Virus record (IMG/VR): IMGVR_UViG_3300029319_000152
Span: 1 to 38,998 of that record
DNA length: 38,998 nucleotides
Strand: one strand, 5' to 3'
Source of the DNA: a virus
Shown here: piece after piece, positions 35,001 to 38,998 of the stretch
How positions within the stretch are numbered: position 1 is the stretch's first letter
Layout of the letters: each line of letters starts with the position of its first letter
Notes under the pieces: generated by a model
Seen by the model: only the letters and a program-made list of their open reading frames with translations
Told to the model about the DNA's origin: nothing
Database searches by the model: none
Program-made: the position numbers and the translations under genes

Positions 35001-38000
35001 GTGCACCTATAGAACCTTGAGCACCTTGAGCACCTACAGGTCCATCTTCACCTACTTCACCTTGTGCGCCTTGAGGTCCTGTTGCACCTTGTGGTCCTGT
35101 GGCACCTTGAACGCCTTGTGCTCCATCTACGCCTTGAGCACCTTGTACACCTTGTGGGCCTTGATTTCCTGTTGGACCTTGAGCACCTTGTGGACCCGTG
35201 TCTCCCTGTGGTCCTGTATCTCCTTGAGGTCCTGTAGCACCATCTGCACCTTGAGCTCCATCTGCTCCTTGTGCTCCAATAGAACCTTGAGCACCATCTG
35301 CACCTTGAGCACCGGTATTTCCTGTAGGTCCTTGTGCTCCTTGTGGGCCTGTTGCTCCTTGAGGTCCTGTATCACCTTGAGGACCTGTTGCCCCATCGGC
35401 TCCTTGAGCACCAATTGCCCCTTGTGGTCCTGTTGGTCCATCTTCACCTACTTCACCTTGTGCTCCTTGAGGTCCTGTGGCTCCTTGAACTCCTTGTGCT
35501 CCATCTACACCTTGAGCACCTTGTACACCTTGTGGTCCTTGATTTCCTGTTGGACCTTGGTCTCCTTGAGGGCCTGTTGCTCCATCGGCTCCTTGTGCCC
35601 CTATGTCACCTTGTCCACCTTGAGCGCCTGTAGGTCCTTGTGCCCCTTGAGGTCCTGTATCACCTTGTGGTCCTTCAGCTCCTTGAGGTCCTGTTGCTCC
35701 CTGTACACCCTGTGCCCCGTCTACACCTTGAGCACCTTGTACACCTTGTGGGCCTTGTCCTCCTGTTGGTCCCTGAGCGCCTTGAGGGCCTGTGGCTCCG
35801 TCAGCACCTTGAGCTCCAATAGAACCTTGAGCTCCATCGGCTCCTTGTGCCCCTATATCTCCTTGTCCACCTTGAGCTCCTTGGTCTCCTGTAGGTCCTT
35901 GTGCCCCTTGAGGTCCTGTTGCTCCCTGTGGTCCTGTATCTCCTTGTGGGCCTGTTGCACCATCGGCTCCTTGAGCACCAATTGCACCTTGAGCACCTTG
36001 AGCACCTACAGGTCCATCTTCGCCCACTTCTCCTTGAGCACCTTGAGGGCCTGTGGCACCTTGTACTCCTTGAGCACCATCAACGCCTTGAGCACCTTGA
36101 ACGCCTTGAGGTCCTTGATTTCCTGTTGGTCCTTGTGCTCCTTGTGGACCTGTATCACCTTGTGGACCGGTATCTCCTTGTGGTCCTGTAGCCCCATCAG
36201 CACCTTGAGCACCATCTGCTCCTTGAGCACCTGTATTTCCTGTTGGGCCTTGTGCACCTTGTGGGCCTGTAGCTCCCTGTGGACCTGTATCTCCTTGAGG
36301 TCCTGTGGCACCTTGAACACCTTGTGCTCCGTCTACTCCTTGTGCCCCTTGTAATCCTTGTGGTCCTAAATTTCCATCTTCTCCTTGGTCACCCTGTGCT
36401 CCTTGTGGACCTGTTGCACCCTGTGGGCCTGTGGCTCCGTCAGCACCTTGTGCCCCGTCAGCACCTTGTGCTCCTATGTCTCCTTGTCCGCCTTGAGCAC
36501 CACCTGGTCCTGTTGCACCTTGTGGTCCTGTTGCACCTTGTGGGCCTGTATCACCCTGTGGGCCTTCAGCTCCTTGAACGCCTTGTGCTCCATCTATACC
36601 TTGAGCACCTTGAACTCCCTGTGGTCCCTGTCCGCCTGTTGGACCTTGGTCTCCTTGAGGACCTGTGGCTCCGTCAGCACCTTGAGCTCCAATAGAACCT
36701 TGAGCACCATCATCTCCTTGTGCACCATCAGCACCTTGAGCACCTATGTCGCCTTGTCCTCCCTGTGCTCCTGTAGGTCCTTGAGCACCTTGAGGTCCTG
36801 TTGCACCTTGAGGTCCTGTATCACCCTGTGGGCCTTCAGCTCCTTGAACACCTTGTGCTCCGTCTACTCCTTGAGCACCTTGTACACCTTGTGGTCCTTG
36901 AGCACCTGTTGGGCCTTGAGCACCTTGAGCACCAACTGCACCTTGTGGTCCTGTTGGTCCATCTTCACCTACTTCACCTTGTGCTCCTTGAGGGCCTGTT
37001 GCCCCTTGAGGTCCTGTTGCACCCTGTGGTCCTGTGGCACCATCGGCACCTTGTGCACCGTCATCTCCTTGTGCTCCAATAGAACCTTGAGCACCATCTG
37101 CACCTTGAGCACCTGTATTTCCTGTTGGACCTTGTGCTCCTTGAGGTCCTGTTGCTCCTTGTGGACCCGTGTCTCCCTGTGGTCCGGTATCTCCTTGAGG
37201 TCCTGTTGCACCCTGTACACCCTGTGCTCCATCTACACCCTGTGCTCCTTGAACACCTTGAGGGCCTTGATTTCCTGTTGGACCTTGAGCACCTTGTGGA
37301 CCTGTGGCACCATCGGCTCCTTGAGGTCCTGTCGGTCCATCTTCACCCACTTCTCCTTGTGCACCTTGTGGTCCTGTTGCACCTTGAGGTCCTGTTGCTC
37401 CGTCATTACCTTGAGCTCCATCGGCTCCTTGAGCACCTATAGAACCTTGAGCACCATCGGCACCTTGTGCTCCTATATCTCCTTGTCCTCCCTGTGCGCC
37501 TGCAGGTCCTTGTGCTCCTTGTGGTCCCGTGTCTCCTTGAGGTCCTGTGTCACCTTGTGGGCCTGTTGCACCCTGTACTCCTTGAGCACCATCAACGCCT
37601 TGTGCTCCTTGTAATCCTTGTGGTCCTAAATTTCCATCTTCACCTTGGTCTCCTTGAGCACCTTGCGGTCCGGTAGCACCCTGTGGTCCTGTGGCTCCAT
37701 CAGCACCTTGTGCTCCGTCTGAACCTTGAGCACCTATATCGCCTTGTCCTCCCTGTGCTCCTCCTGGACCTTGTGCCCCTTGTGGTCCTGTTGCTCCTTG
37801 TGGTCCTGTATCACCTTGAGCACCAACAGCACCATTAGCACCTTGAGCTCCATCAGAACCCTGTGCTCCTATATCTCCTTGATTTCCTGTTGCGCCTTGA
37901 GGTCCTGTAGCACCATCACTTCCTTGAGCACCATCAGCACCTTGAGTACCATTAGCACCTTGAGGTCCTGTTGGCCCATCTTCTCCTTGGTCACCTTGAG

Positions 38001-38998
38001 CACCTTGTGGGCCTGTAGCTCCCTGTGGACCTGTGGCTCCGTCAGCACCTTGTGCCCCGTCAGCACCTTGAGCTCCTCCATCACCCTGTGCTCCTAAATC
38101 TCCTTGTGCTCCTGAATTTCCTTGTGCCCCATCGGCTCCTTGAGCACCTGTGTTTCCTGCTGGACCCTGTGCTCCTTGAGGACCTGTGGCACCTTGTGGA
38201 CCTGTATCACCCTGTGGTCCTACTGCACCATTGGCTCCTTGTGCTCCGTCATTACCTTGAGCACCTTGAGCACCAACTGCACCCTGTAATCCTTGTGGTC
38301 CTAATCCTCCATCTTCTCCTTGGTCACCTTGAGCACCTTGAGGTCCCGTGGCTCCCTGTGGTCCTGTAGCACCTTGAGGTCCTGTAGCACCATCACTTCC
38401 TTGAGCACCATCACTTCCTTGAGCACCATTGGCTCCTTGAGCACCATCATTACCCTGTGCTCCTAAATCTCCTTGTGCTCCTTGAGCACCTCCTGGTCCT
38501 GTTCCTCCCTGTGGTCCTGTATCTCCTTGTGGTCCTACTGCACCTTGAGCGCCTGAGGCTCCTTGAGCTCCATCAGCACCCTGTGCTCCTAAATCTCCTT
38601 GTGCTCCTTGAGCACCTTGTACACCTTGTGGTCCTAAATTTCCATCTTCACCTTGGTCTCCTTGAGCACCTTGTGGACCTGTTGCTCCTTGAGGCCCTGT
38701 TGCGCCTTGTGGTCCTGTGGCTCCGTCAGCACCTTGAGCTCCATCATTACCTTGTGGGCCTGTTGCACCTTGAGGTCCTGTAGCCCCATCGGCTCCTTGA
38801 GCTCCATCGGCTCCCTGATTTCCTGTAGCTCCTTGAGGACCTGTGGCTCCTTGTGGGCCTGTATCACCCTGTGGTCCTACTGCACCATTGGCTCCTTGTG
38901 CACCATCGTGGCCTTGTCCACCTTGAGCACCTTGTACACCTTGTGGTCCTAAATTTCCATCTTCACCTTGGTCTCCTTGAGCACCTTGTGGACCTGTA
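32038..38998 (-). CDS. Giant collagen-like tail fibre with S74 self-cleaving chaperone (partial, 5' end outside)
   Basis: Open in one frame from the window edge (first full codon at 38997) to the stop at 32038, at least 2,319 codons; I read each line in frame and found no stop. A GTG at 37350 is the only start-like codon reported within it, and is not the true start because Gly-X-Y repeats continue upstream. About 2,177 residues are continuous Gly-X-Y, mainly [18 protein letters not shown], with no interruption seen, no Lys or Arg and no Cys. After a 45-residue beta-like neck ([16 protein letters not shown]) comes a Peptidase_S74 chaperone: SDRRLKHNI has the Ser and Lys of the autocleavage dyad, so the last 99 residues would be released after trimer folding. 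It is probably a trimeric triple-helix tail fibre. Confidence 0.92.
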   Translation of the reverse strand, partial: TGPQGAQGDQGEDGNLGPQGVQGAQGGQGHDGAQGANGAVGPQGDTGPQGATGPQGATGNQGADGAQGADGATGPQGATGPQGNDGAQGADGATGPQGATGPQGATGPQGAQGDQGEDGNLGPQGVQGAQGAQGDLGAQGADGAQGASGAQGAVGPQGDTGPQGGTGPGGAQGAQGDLGAQGNDGAQGANGAQGSDGAQGSDGATGPQGATGPQGATGPQGAQGDQGEDGGLGPQGLQGAVGAQGAQGNDGAQGANGAVGPQGDTGPQGATGPQGAQGPAGNTGAQGADGAQGNSGAQGDLGAQGDGGAQGADGAQGADGATGPQGATGPQGAQGDQGEDGPTGPQGANGTQGADGAQGSDGATGPQGATGNQGDIGAQGSDGAQGANGAVGAQGDTGPQGATGPQGAQGPGGAQGGQGDIGAQGSDGAQGADGATGPQGATGPQGAQGDQGEDGNLGPQGLQGAQGVDGAQGVQGATGPQGDTGPQGDTGPQGAQGPAGAQGGQGDIGAQGADGAQGSIGAQGADGAQGNDGATGPQGATGPQGAQGEVGEDGPTGPQGADGATGPQGAQGPTGNQGPQGVQGAQGVDGAQGVQGATGPQGDTGPQGDTGPQGATGPQGAQGPTGNTGAQGADGAQGSIGAQGDDGAQGADGATGPQGATGPQGATGPQGAQGEVGEDGPTGPQGAVGAQGAQGPTGAQGPQGVQGAQGVDGAQGVQGAEGPQGDTGPQGATGPQGAQGPTGAQGGQGDIGAQGADGAQGDDGAQGSIGAQGADGATGPQGDQGPTGGQGPQGVQGAQGIDGAQGVQGAEGPQGDTGPQGATGPQGATGPGGAQGGQGDIGAQGADGAQGADGATGPQGATGPQGAQGDQGEDGNLGPQGLQGAQGVDGAQGVQGATGPQGDTGPQGATGPQGAQGPTGNTGAQGADGAQGADGATGPQGDTGPQGDTGPQGAQGPTGNQGPQGVQGAQGVDGAQGVQGATGPQGAQGEVGEDGPVGAQGAQGAIGAQGADGATGPQGDTGPQGATGPQGAQGPTGDQGAQGGQGDIGAQGADGAQGSIGAQGADGATGPQGAQGPTGGQGPQGVQGAQGVDGAQGVQGATGPQGAEGPQGDTGPQGAQGPTGAQGGQGDIGAQGADGATGPQGDQGPTGNQGPQGVQGAQGVDGAQGVQGATGPQGAQGEVGEDGPTGPQGAIGAQGADGATGPQGDTGPQGATGPQGAQGPTGNTGAQGADGAQGSIGAQGADGAQGADGATGPQGDTGPQGDTGPQGAQGPTGNQGPQGVQGAQGVDGAQGVQGATGPQGATGPQGAQGEVGEDGPVGAQGAQGSIGAQGADGATGPQGDTGPQGDTGPQGAQGPTGNQGPQGVQGAQGVDGAQGVQGATGPQGEQGPTGAQGPQGVQGAQGGQGDIGAQGADGAQGADGATGPQGATGPQGAQGDQGEDGNLGPQGVQGAQGVQGATGPQGDTGPQGATGPQGAQGPTGNQGPQGVDGAQGVQGATGPQGDTGPQGATGPQGAQGPTGDTGAQGADGATGPQGAQGPTGAQGPQGVQGATGPQGVDGAQGVQGATGPQGATGPQGAQGEVGEDGPTGPQGAIGAQGADGATGPQGDQGPTGAQGPQGVQGATGPQGAQGPTGATGAQGADGATGPQGAQGPTGGQGPQGVQGATGPQGEQGPTGAQGPQGVQGATGPQGAQGPTGDQGATGPQGAQGPTGNQGPQGVDGAQGVQGATGPQGATGPQGAQGPTGATGPQGAQGDQGEDGNLGPQGVQGATGPQGAQGPTGAQGAQGVQGATGPQGAQGPTGAQGPQGVQGATGPQGAQGPTGAQGPQGVQGATGPQGAQGPTGATGAQGADGATGPQGATGPQGAQGDQGEDGGLGPQGAQGATGPQGAQGPTGAQGPQGVQGATGPQGAQGPTGNTGAQGADGATGPQGATGPQGAQGPTGATGAQGANGATGPQGATGPQGAQGPTGATGAQGANGATGPQGAQGEVGEDGPTGPQGANGATGPQGAQGPTGAQGGQGDIGAQGANGATGPQGAQGPTGAQGAQGVTGATGPQGAQGDQGEDGPTGPQGANGATGPQGAQGPTGGQGPTGDTGAQGANGAQGPQGAQGPTGAQGAQGVTGATGPQGATGPQGAQGPTGNQGGQGPTGAQGAQGVQGSQGPTGAQGAQGASGGDAVNFNAGSVSIDALYVGNGATFSSAATDTVRCEGDVIAFYSSDRRLKHNIEKIPSALNKINKISGYTYDWNDEFMNEKGGEDDYFMRRRDIGVIAQEVEEVLPEVVATRKTGIKAVRYDKMVPLLIEAVKELSDKINDKE
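32041..32337 (-). other. Intramolecular chaperone domain (Peptidase_S74)
   Basis: The final 99 codons of the fibre gene. The segment opens with SDRRLK (Ser and Lys five residues apart, as in the K1F endosialidase chaperone), then [24 protein letters not shown] and [19 protein letters not shown], all typical of S74 domains. Cleavage is expected just before the Ser at the start. Confidence 0.85.
32467..38997 (-). repeat. Gly-X-Y coding repeat (9-base period)
   Basis: About 725 Gly-X-Y triplets encoded with a strict 9-base period. The coding strand is purine-rich and clearly higher in GC than the rest of the window. Synonymous codons vary (GGT/GGA, CCA/CCT, CAA/CAG), so neighbouring repeats are not identical at the DNA level. 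Acidic GEDG-type cassettes recur about every 220-590 bases. Confidence 0.9.

Noticed and set aside
37338-37350. GTG at 37350 as the start of the fibre protein
   Set aside because: It encodes Val within [10 protein letters not shown], the same repeat continues upstream in frame to the window edge, and there is no gap or ribosome site.
32454-38952. Many long open frames on both strands within the collagen region, including one of 559 codons on the plus strand
   Set aside because: They follow from the 9-base Gly-X-Y repeat, which keeps several frames free of stops. Their products are Leu/Val/His-, Ser/Cys/Trp- or Gln/Lys/Val-rich low-complexity strings without ribosome sites, while the minus frame ends in a true S74 domain.
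32467-38997. Regularly repeated DNA that could be taken for a CRISPR or VNTR array
   Set aside because: The period is 9 bases with no spacers, the frame is open throughout, and the translation is Gly-X-Y.

Overview
The window is part of a T4-like myovirus genome, probably from a marine bacteriophage. It is AT-rich apart from the fibre gene at the right end, and every gene I can support is on the minus strand, so transcription runs from 38998 towards 1. The evidence for a T4-type tailed phage is the set of hallmark genes: UvsX recombinase, gp41-like DnaB-type helicase, FEN/RNase H exonuclease, gp32-like ssDNA-binding protein, contractile sheath (gp18), tube (gp19), gp26/gp51-like hub genes, a tape-measure-like protein (gp29 role) and a gp53-like LysM protein. 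The class II (B12-dependent) ribonucleotide reductase and the 2OG-Fe(II) oxygenases are common in marine phages. The host cannot be read directly. A partial secreted protein at the left edge, with a carboxypeptidase-regulatory-like beta domain, hints at an outer-membrane-rich host such as Bacteroidota or Marinimicrobia, but this is weak.

Layout in transcription order (right to left). 38998-32038: one giant collagen-like fibre gene, open to the window edge, at least 2,319 codons, with about 2,177 residues of uninterrupted Gly-X-Y and a self-cleaving S74 chaperone at the C-terminus. 32035-28022: two fibre-region proteins, two 2OG-Fe(II) oxygenase genes (three catalytic domains in all) and a small coiled-coil protein. 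27939-23369: sheath, tube, a small two-helix membrane protein, gp26-like protein, a gp51-like frame without a start codon, and a small basic protein. 23358-11471: tape measure, three tail/baseplate proteins and a Gly-rich-tailed protein. 11428-2272: a short family A DNA polymerase homologue, two unknown proteins, gp32, UvsX, an NAD-dependent sugar epimerase, FEN/RNase H, a 57-residue protein and the helicase. 2227-1: the reductase and the partial secreted protein.

Most genes overlap or abut through TAATG or ATGA junctions, indicating translationally coupled operons. The longer gaps carry regulatory signals: a strong hairpin terminator after the sheath gene, a hairpin between gp32 and uvsX, a structured leader before gp32, a sigma70-like promoter placed so that the polymerase-like mRNA may be leaderless, and a recurring ATAYTTAT element.

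The most notable observations are: (1) the gp26-like gene ends in a run of seven T at its Phe-Phe-Trp-Pro codons, and the following gp51-like frame has no start codon, which predicts a programmed +1/-2 frameshift like those of tail chaperones upstream of tape measures in other phages; (2) a very long, strongly acidic, Lys/Arg-free collagen fibre encoded beside prolyl-hydroxylase-like enzymes, yet with proline only in the X position; (3) a reduced and diverged family A polymerase whose transcript may lack a leader. There is no gene-free stretch longer than 300 bases, and I saw no tRNA, CRISPR array or insertion sequence.
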